A stretch of 64,000 nt of DNA, taken from positions 62,001 to 126,000 of the forward strand of contig NZ_JAUCBP010000007.1 of assembly GCF_030362855.1 (NCBI RefSeq). Reading direction: 5' to 3'. The stretch's first letter is position 1. Each line of letters opens with the position of its first letter. Origin of the DNA: Neoalteromonas arenosi. GTDB taxonomy: Bacteria > Pseudomonadota > Gammaproteobacteria > Enterobacterales > Alteromonadaceae. Position numbers and translations under genes: made by a program. Positions 39,512-48,810 of the stretch are shown piece by piece. The notes beneath the pieces are model-generated. The model made no database searches. It worked only from the letters and a program-made list of their open reading frames with translations, and was not told where the DNA came from.

Positions 39512-40660
39512 TTATTCCACAGAAGCCGTTGCTTCAATAGGTTCAAAAGGCACGCGAATTGTGGTTTTTAGACCACCATTTTCAGATGTCGACAAATCGA
39601 AACTAAAAGCCGTACCGTAAAGTACTTTAAGTCGCTCGTCAGTGTTTTTCAATCCAACACCTCTGCCAATTACACTTTGCAGTTTACTTTTACCAATTTT
39701 AATCCCAGGGCCGGTATCAGCAATATCAATCACTAGTTGCTCATTGACAATATGCGCACCGATAGAAATCGTACCGCCGTCTTCACACTTGGCAATCGCG
39801 TGCTTCATTGAGTTCTCGATAATTGGCTGCAATAACAAGCTAGGTAATTGCGCCTGTTTAGCTGCGGGCTCGATATCAATATTGAGTTTTAATCGGTCTT
39901 CAAATCGAATTTTCTCAATATCTAGATACAGGTTCAATGCGTTGATTTCATTTTCTAAGGTTATTTTCGAATTGGGTATATTGTCGAGTGAGTGACGTAA
40001 AAATTGACTCAGTTTAACTGACATAATTTGTGCCTTTTCACTTTCTTCACATTCGATCAGCGCATTTATTGCATTTAGTGTATTGCACAAAAAATGAGGA
40101 TTGAGCTGGTAGCGCAACATCTTCATCTGTGCATCACGAGCCGTGGCTTGCGCGTGCATTCGCTTTAACTGCTGATTTCTAGCTTCTGCCTCAGCCCGCA
40201 ACATAATGCGGTGTTCTCGTTGCAACAAATCGTAATACTGCACACCGAAAAACAGTGACGCCCAACTAATAAATATAAATATTCCGCTAAAATACCAACC
40301 GCCAAACTCGCTCCAAATATGTTCTTCACCAGTCATGGTTTCAAACAAATACATACGCAGCACAGTCCAAAGTGAAGAAACGGCTACGACTAGTCCAATA
40401 CTTATAAGCGCTTTGAATATTAGCGAGCGATGCCACGTGAACAGTAAAATACGTTCCATGACAACAGTTAAGATGAGACCTAATATTGATTGCGAAAGGA
40501 TAGGTGCGATATAGGTCCATGACGGCTGGCTGTACCAAAGCGTCAGGGTAAAAAAGCTAACGACGCATAAAAATGCCCAAAATGCCAATTGCCAGTAAAC
40601 GAAAGGGGCATTGGGTTCGGGGTAGTCTTGAGGATTAAAATCGTAACTGCTTGAACTCAT
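39512..40660 (-). CDS. LytS-type sensor histidine kinase
   Basis: 382 residues. Four hydrophobic segments (about 21-42, 49-67, 81-103, 122-140) form the N-terminal sensor with hardly any periplasmic loop. A coiled coil (about 145-180) leads to the His_kinase domain with H189 in YQLNPHFLCNTLNAINAL, then the ATPase domain: LLQPIIENSMKHAI (N box) and IADTGPGI and GRGVGLKNTDERL (G boxes). It phosphorylates the LytTR regulator just downstream. The signal is unknown. Confidence 0.92.
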   Translation of the reverse strand: MSSSSYDFNPQDYPEPNAPFVYWQLAFWAFLCVVSFFTLTLWYSQPSWTYIAPILSQSILGLILTVVMERILLFTWHRSLIFKALISIGLVVAVSSLWTVLRMYLFETMTGEEHIWSEFGGWYFSGIFIFISWASLFFGVQYYDLLQREHRIMLRAEAEARNQQLKRMHAQATARDAQMKMLRYQLNPHFLCNTLNAINALIECEESEKAQIMSVKLSQFLRHSLDNIPNSKITLENEINALNLYLDIEKIRFEDRLKLNIDIEPAAKQAQLPSLLLQPIIENSMKHAIAKCEDGGTISIGAHIVNEQLVIDIADTGPGIKIGKSKLQSVIGRGVGLKNTDERLKVLYGTAFSFDLSTSENGGLKTTIRVPFEPIEATASVE

Positions 40661-40786
40661 AATAATCGTGACATCAGACAGAAAATCAAAGTATTACACA
40701 GTTTAAATAGCATTACAGTTTTTTAACATCTACTGACTTGGGTATCTGGTAGGGGGCTTGATGCGGGAAGCAATACGGTCGAGATA

Positions 40787-40813
40787 AATAAAAAAAGGGC
40801 TCCATCGGAGCCC
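40787..40813 (-). terminator. Rho-independent terminator of the large phosphorylase-like gene
   Basis: Read on the minus strand, GGGCTCC, a three-base loop and GGAGCCC (40813-40797) are followed by TTTTTT and further T-rich sequence. It lies 15 bases after the stop at 40828, and separates that gene from the two-component pair. Confidence 0.92.
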
Positions 40814-40827
40814 CTTAGCAATGATAA

Positions 40828-43800
40828 TTACGCGGGCTGATATAAGTCAGCACGACTCAGAACAACCTCTATCTGACTGATCTCACCGGTACGATGAAAC
40901 AGAATACGACTGTCATCTTGGTCTAAAGAGCTTCCCGAGATAGTGCGTTGGCTGCCATCGTGTAGGTGAATGTGTGTTTTTCCAGCTGAGCTATCATCTA
41001 AGGTGAAGATAATAGGCACCTGACACCAAGTGAAACCCAACTGATTTGCTGCAAGTTCAATGCTTTGCCACTGGTTTTGCAAATCTAGGTAACGGAATGG
41101 TGTTGGCTCTTGTGTAAACTCAACTTCGCGCAGTAAGAACGGCTGAAAATTCACTTTACCGGAGTCAACCCAACAACCAAGTTCACCCATTCGCGTAATC
41201 ACTTCTTCTTTCACTTGACCTGTCATGCCAGGTTGCTGAGCGCCCGCATGTTTAGGGGTATGAGAGTAGGGATCCGCCGGGAAAGCCCCGTATTCGGATG
41301 GCGATTTATTAAAGCCGATTCCTTCGCGTACATCATAGTAGCGTGCAATTAGACGCTGCGTGACAGACTCGTCTTCACCGCTACGGAAACTGTCAACCGC
41401 TACTTCTTGCACAGCCAGAAGCAGTTTAGAAACCATATGCCAGTATATACAGCCGAGCCCCTCAAAACCGAACATACCGCCTGAGCGCCCGGTGAAGGCA
41501 CTGTGATTAAATACGCTTTCATAGACTTCAAGTAGGTTTTGAAGTGAAGACTCTGTCGCTAAGTTTGGATAGTCTTCGGTTAACTCTGGCCACACAGCTT
41601 TGATTGCATTGGCATTAGTTAAAGCACTATTGAACCGGTAGTCGCCGCGTAAATCGCGTTTTACTAATCGGTTGTCACCGCGAGCTTGCATTTCCACTAC
41701 TAACGGATCCTCATCGACTAAGCCACTGGGGATTGTGTTCTTATCGAGGAAGCGCTGTTGCGTCCGATCGGGATAAAGCATAAAGGTTTTTTGGTCGGGA
41801 CGATAAATGTCGCTAGCAAATAATTGGTCGATGATTTCTATCGATTGCTGCGCAGATAGCGCTCCAGAACTTAGGGCTGCAACTTGTCCTTCCAGCATAT
41901 CGTACAAATGACCGACGCTGAGTGATTGCTGATCAATACGCAGGATATTGTAAGCGTGATAAAGACCTGAATCGCTTAAGTTTGCATGAACACTTCGCAA
42001 TATCAGTTGCTTGGCTGGGGCTAACAGCGACAATATCTTACTGGTTTCGACTGAGACTTGAGTGAAATCTCCGTTGTGCTGGTACATATTGGCGCGGTAC
42101 TCAGTGGCTAGTTCACCCAACGCTTTCAGTGTGTCGAAACGGACTGCATTGATATCTTGCTGTGCGTTGAGTTGCTCAGCCGCCTGGGACAAAATTTCGG
42201 TGGTCTGTGTCAGCCAATTAGCAACTTCAGTGGTAAGCGTAAACTCACTGTGAGTAGTCTGAATACCGGAGAACAACGACTCCATAAAGTCAATGTAACG
42301 GTTCATGTAGTAAAGCGTTACCATTGATAGACCTTGGCCAACCAATGCATTGTTTGCGTCGTTCCACTCAGGCCGTTGCGTATTCAGCCAAATGCCGCCA
42401 TCAATTACTAAGTTGCTCAATTTGGTGAGAAGTGGCACCAATAACTTTTCGGTTAACGTAACGCGGTAAACGTCGTGCTCACTGGTCAACACTAGCTTGC
42501 CATCAGCTCCTATGGTTGCCACGCGTTGCTCTATTTCGCTTGCTAATTCATTATCATAGAGGACCGTTGCCTTAGGGTCTTTGACCATTTCGGCATAGGG
42601 TTTCAGTCGATAAGGTACATTGGCATAACTAAATGCTTGCTGCGTTAACAACTGCTTCAGCTTACTGGGGTCAAACTTGTTCGAAGACTCAAGTAATTTA
42701 AGTAAATAGATAATTTGGTGGTCACCCCAGTAACCGATGTAACTCCAAGGGTCATCGGGTTCTTCAACTTCCCAATCAATCCCTTGCTTGGTAATGCGAT
42801 AGGGGTTGTAGCCATCTACCGTAGAAGCGTTGACGAACTTTGCAATCACCGACTCGATGAATGATGGATAACTTAGAGTCAGTGCTTCCCAGTTTTGGAA
42901 AATATCACGCCAATTGCCCTGGTAGGACAACAGTGGTTGATTATTACTATCTTTAAGCTCGATCGCAAACTGGTTCCATGGACGGCTTGGATCACCGTGG
43001 CGTCGACCAAAGGTGATCGGTAAGTATTCATAAATCAACCGACTTAACTGCATGTCTTGCTCTTGTTCAGCAAATTGCAGTAAATCTTCAAATTCAATCC
43101 ACTCGGGAAGTAAACGAATGGCTTCCGCATGGGCGGCGTAAACCTTAGCATTGAAATGTTTAATTGTTTGCAGCAGGTCGCGCCGCGAAATCTGGTACTG
43201 ATTGGCAAAAATACCGCCACGTAGTACGTTAAACAGTGTATTTGCATAGTGATGTAATGAAACATCTGGCTGACCGGTAGCTTGAAAGCCATCTGCACGA
43301 GCCATGATTCTGGCGAGATTATCGCTGCCTGCCTGAATAGATTCAGTCAGCTTTTGCGCTAACGCATCAATATTCGTCAGCTCGGATTGTAGCGCAATGA
43401 CCGCTGCTTGGTCTTTTTCCAAGTCAGCTACTATCGTCCAATCAGCCTTTTCGCCTGCTGCTAAGCTTACTGCAGCATTAATCAAATAATGGCTGCGAAC
43501 TCCACGACTGGTATTTTTAGATGCTGCCGTTTGACCAGTTTTAAACGCATCAATACTGGCGTTATCCAAGTGAACTTTGGCGTCAGCCAAACCAAAGTGG
43601 AATACGGTATTTGCGTGTAACGCTTCAACGGGCTCAGCACGGTCGGTAATTGCAGAATAGAGTGTGTAAAGCGCCAGACCATTCGACTCATCTAACTCAG
43701 TCCACTTATATGCATCAACCAAGTTACTTGATTGTGCCTGCGTAAAACGCGGCGTGCCCGCTGGTAAGATATTCTGTAATCCGTCGATGAATTCAACGGT

Positions 43801-44307
43801 TTGTGAAGCTGATGCTGTGTTGGTCAGCTGTGCTTCTCTGACAATGCCAAACTCACCGGAGAATCGCCAGGTATACTGAAATTTTAAGTTCAAATCGTAA
43901 TTGATTTCTTCAAAACACAATGCATTTCCAAGTGTGTTTTTATATAGGTTGCGCTCGATGCTATAGCGGTCGTCATGCTCTGCGTTATACGGTTCCCAGT
44001 AACGCACTTGATTGTCTGTAGTCACTCGGAAAATAGATTTCGGCCCGGTATGGGGGGAGCTTTCGTAAACTTTATCGACGGTAACATAAGGGAATAAGGC
44101 TGTATCAGGTGATACTCGGCCTGTTGTCAATCCACCGGTTGAACCGGCGAACAACCAATGATCTTGATCAGAAACGACACTGACAAAAAAAGCCGGCATC
44201 TGATCAACGTTTTTGATTTGATAAAATGTTTCACCACCCATTTCAATGTAGGCGCCTTCAACGCCCTTTAGCGCGGATGAGTGTGTGTGAGTATTCATAC
44301 TGTTCAT
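40828..44307 (-). CDS. Putative beta-1,3-glucan phosphorylase (GH149/GH94-like)
   Basis: 1159 residues, no signal peptide, so cytoplasmic. The N-terminal region (about 20-330) looks like the beta-sandwich of GH94-type phosphorylases: PAFFVSVVSDQDHWLFAGST, GGLTTGR, DTALFPYVTVDKV. I recall this pattern from GH149 beta-1,3-glucan phosphorylase relatives. A large helical part (about 340-1080) follows, with WNQFAIELKD, GNWRDIFQNWEAL, GGMFGFEGLGCIYWHM, and a small C-terminal beta domain. The length also fits GH149. It is divergent from two GH3 genes and a transporter. Family assignment rests on memory of motifs, so is moderate; a GH94-related enzyme of other linkage is the alternative. It has its own terminator. 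Confidence 0.55.
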   Translation of the reverse strand: MNSMNTHTHSSALKGVEGAYIEMGGETFYQIKNVDQMPAFFVSVVSDQDHWLFAGSTGGLTTGRVSPDTALFPYVTVDKVYESSPHTGPKSIFRVTTDNQVRYWEPYNAEHDDRYSIERNLYKNTLGNALCFEEINYDLNLKFQYTWRFSGEFGIVREAQLTNTASASQTVEFIDGLQNILPAGTPRFTQAQSSNLVDAYKWTELDESNGLALYTLYSAITDRAEPVEALHANTVFHFGLADAKVHLDNASIDAFKTGQTAASKNTSRGVRSHYLINAAVSLAAGEKADWTIVADLEKDQAAVIALQSELTNIDALAQKLTESIQAGSDNLARIMARADGFQATGQPDVSLHHYANTLFNVLRGGIFANQYQISRRDLLQTIKHFNAKVYAAHAEAIRLLPEWIEFEDLLQFAEQEQDMQLSRLIYEYLPITFGRRHGDPSRPWNQFAIELKDSNNQPLLSYQGNWRDIFQNWEALTLSYPSFIESVIAKFVNASTVDGYNPYRITKQGIDWEVEEPDDPWSYIGYWGDHQIIYLLKLLESSNKFDPSKLKQLLTQQAFSYANVPYRLKPYAEMVKDPKATVLYDNELASEIEQRVATIGADGKLVLTSEHDVYRVTLTEKLLVPLLTKLSNLVIDGGIWLNTQRPEWNDANNALVGQGLSMVTLYYMNRYIDFMESLFSGIQTTHSEFTLTTEVANWLTQTTEILSQAAEQLNAQQDINAVRFDTLKALGELATEYRANMYQHNGDFTQVSVETSKILSLLAPAKQLILRSVHANLSDSGLYHAYNILRIDQQSLSVGHLYDMLEGQVAALSSGALSAQQSIEIIDQLFASDIYRPDQKTFMLYPDRTQQRFLDKNTIPSGLVDEDPLVVEMQARGDNRLVKRDLRGDYRFNSALTNANAIKAVWPELTEDYPNLATESSLQNLLEVYESVFNHSAFTGRSGGMFGFEGLGCIYWHMVSKLLLAVQEVAVDSFRSGEDESVTQRLIARYYDVREGIGFNKSPSEYGAFPADPYSHTPKHAGAQQPGMTGQVKEEVITRMGELGCWVDSGKVNFQPFLLREVEFTQEPTPFRYLDLQNQWQSIELAANQLGFTWCQVPIIFTLDDSSAGKTHIHLHDGSQRTISGSSLDQDDSRILFHRTGEISQIEVVLSRADLYQPA

Positions 44308-44692
44308 AATTTAATTCTCGTTAAACAAGTATTTTTTTATTATTTTTATCATTAAAAAAATCGCATCTCGTGCGCTAATCGGTGCAAACTAATCATTTGG
44401 AACGTTAATACAACACAAACGAGGTAAGGTGGACTTCAATCACGACCAGCAGGGTTTACGAAATCACCTGTCTCATTTACGTTATTTTTACAATCTTTAG
44501 AGCATAAACCAATCTCGGAAGATAATAGTCCACTTTATCGCGCCTATAGTCCCTTCTGGATGAAATGGCGCCTAAGCAGTTAACAACTGTGTTACATCTA
44601 CGCTCATAATTCCGATTTTAATTTGCGTGTTAGACAAGTAGGGGCGGTGACCTGACCCGACGCCGTTCTTAAGCGCAACTATGAGAGTGTAA
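44308..44692. other. Divergent intergenic region, 385 bases
   Basis: It must hold the promoters of the phosphorylase-like gene and of the GH3-GH3-transporter operon. It is AT-rich near 44320-44360. I find no coding frame, no strong palindrome and no clear -35/-10 pair. A single nine-base match to a LytTR half-site (AACGTTAAT, 44401-44409) is not enough to claim a site. Confidence 0.5.
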
Positions 44693-46894
44693 ATGACCAC
44701 CACTAGCCCGTTAAACGAGCCAGAATTGCAACGTGCCAAAGACTTGCTAGACCAAATGTCCGTAACGCAAAAGTTGGGACAAATGCATCAAGTCAATGGC
44801 GCCGGTGGTGTTGTAACAGAACAACTTGCACACGATGTCCGCATGGGTAACGTCGGTTCTGTGATAAACGAGGTCGATGCCGAAGTTATCGCACAATTGC
44901 AGAGCATTGCGGTAAATGAAAGCCCACATGGCATCCCGCTGTTGATTGGACGGGACGTTATTCATGGGTTTAAGACCGTTTTTCCACTACCTATCGGACT
45001 GGCCTCGACCTGGTGTGATGAAACCATCGAGCGCAGCGCTCGACTCAGTGCGATTGAAGCCTCTGCGGTGGGCATAAATTGGACATTCTCGCCGATGATA
45101 GATGTATCGCGCGACCCACGGTGGGGGCGTATTGCCGAGTCTTTTGGTGAAGATCCCTTACTCAACGCTCGCATGGGAGCGGCAATGGTACGTGGCTATC
45201 AAACGGAAGATCCTAGTCAGACAACGGCAATAGCCGCCTGCGCAAAGCACTTCGCAGCCTATGGAGCCAGTGAAAGTGGCCGAGATTACAACACGACTAA
45301 TGTCAGTGAGCACGAATTACGACACGTATACTTGCCGCCGTTCAAAGCGGCATGCGAGGCTGGCGTACTTTCGGTAATGACATCGTTTAGCGACTTAAAT
45401 GGTGTACCGGTTAGTGGCAACGAGTGGTTATTGACTGATGTGTTGCGCCATGAGTGGCGATTTAATGGTGTTGTGGTAAGTGATTGGGGCTCTGTGCAAC
45501 AGTTGACCGTTCACGGCGTTGCTGAAAATGATAAAGCCGCGGCGGAGCAAGCGATTAACGCCGGTGTTGAAATTGAGATGGTCAGTGGCACGTTTATCAA
45601 TCACGCAGAAGCTTTGTTACACAGCGGTGTAATTACAATCGAAAAATTAGACGCTGCCGTGTTAAACATTTTGGCGATGAAGATTAGATTGGGGCTATTC
45701 GAGCAGCATTATCTTCAAGGCGCCACTTCACCTTATAACAGCGAAGAGCATACTAAAGAGGCCTATGAAGCGGCGGTAAAGTCTTGTGTCTTACTCAAAA
45801 ACAACGGTACATCACTGCCCATTGCTTGCGATCAAAGAATCGCTCTACTCGGTCCATTAGCTGATGATGGTTATGAGCAATTAGGTACCTGGGTTTTTGA
45901 TGGTGATGTGAGTATCAGTCAGACCGTACTCGATGGTTTCAGGCAGCGTCGTGTAGAAGTGAACTACTTGCCGGTGTTTGCTAGTACTCGTGACCATGAT
46001 AACAGTCGTATCCCTCTGGCTTGTGACGCGGCAGCGGCCGCAGATGCAGTCGTTTTGTGTTTAGGCGAAGAAGCGATTCTCTCTGGCGAAGCACATTGCC
46101 GAGCAGAGCTCGACTTACCCGGCGCACAAGAAGAGTTAATTCGAGCGGTGAGCCGGACGTTACGAGGGCGTAATGTACCTATTATATTGGTGGTGCTAGC
46201 TGGTCGGCCACTTGCACTTGAGTGCATTGAACCTTTTGTTGACGCTATCCTTTATGCATGGCACCCGGGCTCCATGGCGGGGCCTGCAATCGCTGATCTT
46301 GTGCTAGGGGAACGAACGCCCTCAGGGAAGTTGCCAGTTAGCTTTGTGCGCAAGGTTGGGCAAATCCCCCTTTATTACGGCCAAAAACCAACCGGTAGGC
46401 CAGTGACGCACGATAATTATGTCCATATGGACCAATTCCCGATGCGTGCAGAGCAAACATCACTAGGTATGGCGGCATCGCATATTGACACACACTTTAC
46501 ACCGATGTATCCGTTCGGGTATGGCTTGTCTTACACTCAGTTTGAATACCGCAATCTCCAACTAAGTAGCCATGAGGTTAGTGCCACAGAGCGATTAGAC
46601 GTAACTGTAGAAGTTGTCAACTGTGGCAAAATAGATGCAGACGAAGTGGTGCAACTTTACATCCGCGATAAAGTTTCGAGTGTTTCGCGTCCTGTTCGAG
46701 AACTTAAAGGTTATCAAAGGATTAGCATTCCAGCGGGCCAGTCACGCCTAGTCTCTTTTTCACTCAGTCGAGCAGATTTAGGTTTTTATAATCAGCGCAG
46801 TCAATATGTGGTTGAGACAGGCACATTTACCCTATGGATTGGCGGTGATAGCACGTGTGACTTATCAGCTGAGTTTAATTGGATCAGTCAATAA
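44693..46894 (+). CDS. GH3 beta-glucosidase, BglX-like, cytoplasmic
   Basis: 733 residues. Unlike E. coli BglX it has no signal peptide. Domain order: GH3 barrel (about 10-350) with RDVIHGFKTVFPLPIGLAST, WTFSPMIDVSRDPRWGRIAE, and the nucleophile Asp in FNGVVVSDWGSV; the alpha/beta sandwich (about 370-590) with the likely acid/base Glu in LSGEAHCRAELDLPG; fibronectin-III-like C-terminus (about 625-720) with VVQLYIRDKVSS and RPVRELKGYQR. It removes beta-linked glucose from the non-reducing end, here probably of imported oligosaccharides. The next GH3 gene starts directly after the stop. Confidence 0.9.
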   Translation: MTTTSPLNEPELQRAKDLLDQMSVTQKLGQMHQVNGAGGVVTEQLAHDVRMGNVGSVINEVDAEVIAQLQSIAVNESPHGIPLLIGRDVIHGFKTVFPLPIGLASTWCDETIERSARLSAIEASAVGINWTFSPMIDVSRDPRWGRIAESFGEDPLLNARMGAAMVRGYQTEDPSQTTAIAACAKHFAAYGASESGRDYNTTNVSEHELRHVYLPPFKAACEAGVLSVMTSFSDLNGVPVSGNEWLLTDVLRHEWRFNGVVVSDWGSVQQLTVHGVAENDKAAAEQAINAGVEIEMVSGTFINHAEALLHSGVITIEKLDAAVLNILAMKIRLGLFEQHYLQGATSPYNSEEHTKEAYEAAVKSCVLLKNNGTSLPIACDQRIALLGPLADDGYEQLGTWVFDGDVSISQTVLDGFRQRRVEVNYLPVFASTRDHDNSRIPLACDAAAAADAVVLCLGEEAILSGEAHCRAELDLPGAQEELIRAVSRTLRGRNVPIILVVLAGRPLALECIEPFVDAILYAWHPGSMAGPAIADLVLGERTPSGKLPVSFVRKVGQIPLYYGQKPTGRPVTHDNYVHMDQFPMRAEQTSLGMAASHIDTHFTPMYPFGYGLSYTQFEYRNLQLSSHEVSATERLDVTVEVVNCGKIDADEVVQLYIRDKVSSVSRPVRELKGYQRISIPAGQSRLVSFSLSRADLGFYNQRSQYVVETGTFTLWIGGDSTCDLSAEFNWISQ

Positions 46895-48790
46895 ATGAAT
46901 GATACGCAATATTCTCTTTATCAAAAGCGCGCACGGCAGATGCTGCGTCGTATGTCTTTGTTAGAGAAAATTGGTCAAATGACGCTGGTTGATCAATCCA
47001 TGTGCGAACCGAATGATGTCGCCAATCATGCGTTTGGTGGCGTTATGAGCAGTGCTGGGAGTTGCCCAGGGAATAATCGTGCTAGCGATTGGCGACAGCG
47101 TATCGATGCGTTTTGGCATGCCGCAAAAAATCGCAAAGACAATGCTATTCCCATTTTATATGGATTGGATGCAATCCACGGTAACTCGAATGTATCTGGC
47201 GCAACAGTATTCCCACATAACATCGGGCTCGGGGCAACCCATAGTCGTAGGGCGGTTGAAAAGGTCGCGCAAATTACGGGGGATGAAATCAGAGCCATTG
47301 GCGCTGATTGGATATTTGGTCCAAATCTCGCTATCGCGCAACACTATCATTGGGGGCGCACGTATGAGAGTTTTTCCGCAGACCCAAAACAGGTTGCTGA
47401 TTTTGCTCAACACTACATTACAGCCTTAAATGCAGACCGACTGGAATACCCAATATTGACCTGCGCTAAACACTGGATTGGTGATGGCGCTACTGAACAC
47501 GGCGTCGAGCAGGGGGATACACGAATATCTGAGCGTGCACTAGAGCAACATATTTTGCCCTTTGAACGCGCAATTAAACACGGTGCGATGAGTGTCATGG
47601 TATCGTTTAGCAGTTGGAACGGTGATAAGTGCCATAGCCATAAATACCTGATCACTGAGCGTCTTAAGAAACAACTTGGGTTTAAGGGGTTGGTGCTCTC
47701 AGATATGCAGGGCATTAGTTATGTCAACGACGACTACTACACTGCGATTGAGCAAAGTGTTAATGCTGGGATAGATATGTTCATGATCCCCTCGAACTGG
47801 GCGCAGTTTATTGATCTGCTTGCTCGCCACGTTGAGCTGGGCAGCGTAGCGATAAGTCGCATTAATGATGCTGTCGAAAGGATTTTGATCGCCAAACAAT
47901 CGATTGGACTGTTTGAGCAAAAAGCGCCCAGTGAACGCAGTCAACCTTATCACAACTTGTTGGGAACGCTCGAACACCGAACGGTGGCCCGAAATATCGC
48001 TGCGCAGAGCTGCGTTTTAGTAAAAAATGATAACAATATTCTACCCTTGGATTGTACTCAGAAGGTCTTGGTTACCGGCAAAAACTGTGACCATGCAGGG
48101 CGTCAATGCGGTGGTTTTACTATTGAGTGGCAAGGCGCTGGTGCGCGAATGGACGGGGCGACAACTATTTGGCAAGGATTAAAACAACAGTTTCCCGATG
48201 CAAAAAAAATCTTACCCAGTCGGATCCGACAAAGTAATTTAAGCGAATTTGATGTGGCTGTAGTCGTTATCGGGGAGCGTTCATATGCTGAGGGTTTGGG
48301 CGACATACGTTCATCAGATCGTTTGCTAGTGCAATCTAGCTTAGGGATTGATGGCAATGTAGCTATCCACAAGCCCTATGGGAAAAGTGCTGCATTACAG
48401 GTGTTGCATCCAGAGGACATTGCATTGCTAAATGCGCTGCGTGAACACAAAATACCTATTGTTACCGTCCTGCTGAACGGTCGCCCCTTGATAGTGGAAG
48501 ATGAAATTAACTTGTCAGATGCTTTCGTAATCGCTTGGCTCCCCGGATCTGAGGGGGAATGTATTGCCGATTTACTCGCAGGTGAAGTTAACTTCACCGG
48601 GCGTTTAGCATTTAGTTGGCCAGTATTGGCTAAGTCCCACGACACAAGCCAAGTGCCACTGATTAATCGCATGCCGTATGCGCAAGCGTGGCCACCGGGC
48701 TTCGGTTTTTCCTATACTGAACCGAACAGCCAAGGCATACTGCAACACACTAATGAAACGAGTGCGCGTACGCACTTTAAGCCCAATTAA
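46895..48790 (+). CDS. GH3 beta-glucosidase/exo-beta-1,3-glucanase-like, cytoplasmic
   Basis: 631 residues, no signal peptide, and no fibronectin-III-like domain, unlike its neighbour. LYGLDAIHGNSNVSGATVFP, FGPNLAIAQHYHWGRTYESF and FKGLVLSDMQGISYV (nucleophile Asp) are GH3 barrel motifs. VVIGERSYAEGLGD resembles the acid/base Glu region of exo-beta-glucan hydrolases of the barley ExoI/bacterial ExoP type, so a preference for beta-1,3 or beta-1,4 glucan chains is likely. Its ATG follows the stop of the first GH3 gene without a gap, and the sugar porter follows 20 bases on. Confidence 0.87.
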   Translation: MNDTQYSLYQKRARQMLRRMSLLEKIGQMTLVDQSMCEPNDVANHAFGGVMSSAGSCPGNNRASDWRQRIDAFWHAAKNRKDNAIPILYGLDAIHGNSNVSGATVFPHNIGLGATHSRRAVEKVAQITGDEIRAIGADWIFGPNLAIAQHYHWGRTYESFSADPKQVADFAQHYITALNADRLEYPILTCAKHWIGDGATEHGVEQGDTRISERALEQHILPFERAIKHGAMSVMVSFSSWNGDKCHSHKYLITERLKKQLGFKGLVLSDMQGISYVNDDYYTAIEQSVNAGIDMFMIPSNWAQFIDLLARHVELGSVAISRINDAVERILIAKQSIGLFEQKAPSERSQPYHNLLGTLEHRTVARNIAAQSCVLVKNDNNILPLDCTQKVLVTGKNCDHAGRQCGGFTIEWQGAGARMDGATTIWQGLKQQFPDAKKILPSRIRQSNLSEFDVAVVVIGERSYAEGLGDIRSSDRLLVQSSLGIDGNVAIHKPYGKSAALQVLHPEDIALLNALREHKIPIVTVLLNGRPLIVEDEINLSDAFVIAWLPGSEGECIADLLAGEVNFTGRLAFSWPVLAKSHDTSQVPLINRMPYAQAWPPGFGFSYTEPNSQGILQHTNETSARTHFKPN

Positions 48791-48810
48791 AATAACAATA
48801 AGGACCATTC

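Noticed and set aside
40661-40740. AACTGT direct repeat before the histidine-kinase gene as a LytTR site
   Set aside because: The two copies are only 17-18 bases apart and outside the core differ; this does not fit known LytTR spacing.
44401-44409. AACGTTAAT as a LytTR half-site in the glucan intergenic region
   Set aside because: One degenerate nine-base match is expected about this often by chance; no second repeat at the usual distance.
44429-44533. Inverted pair GTGGACT/AGTCCAC in the glucan intergenic region
   Set aside because: Seven bases with 91 bases between is expected by chance at this length.
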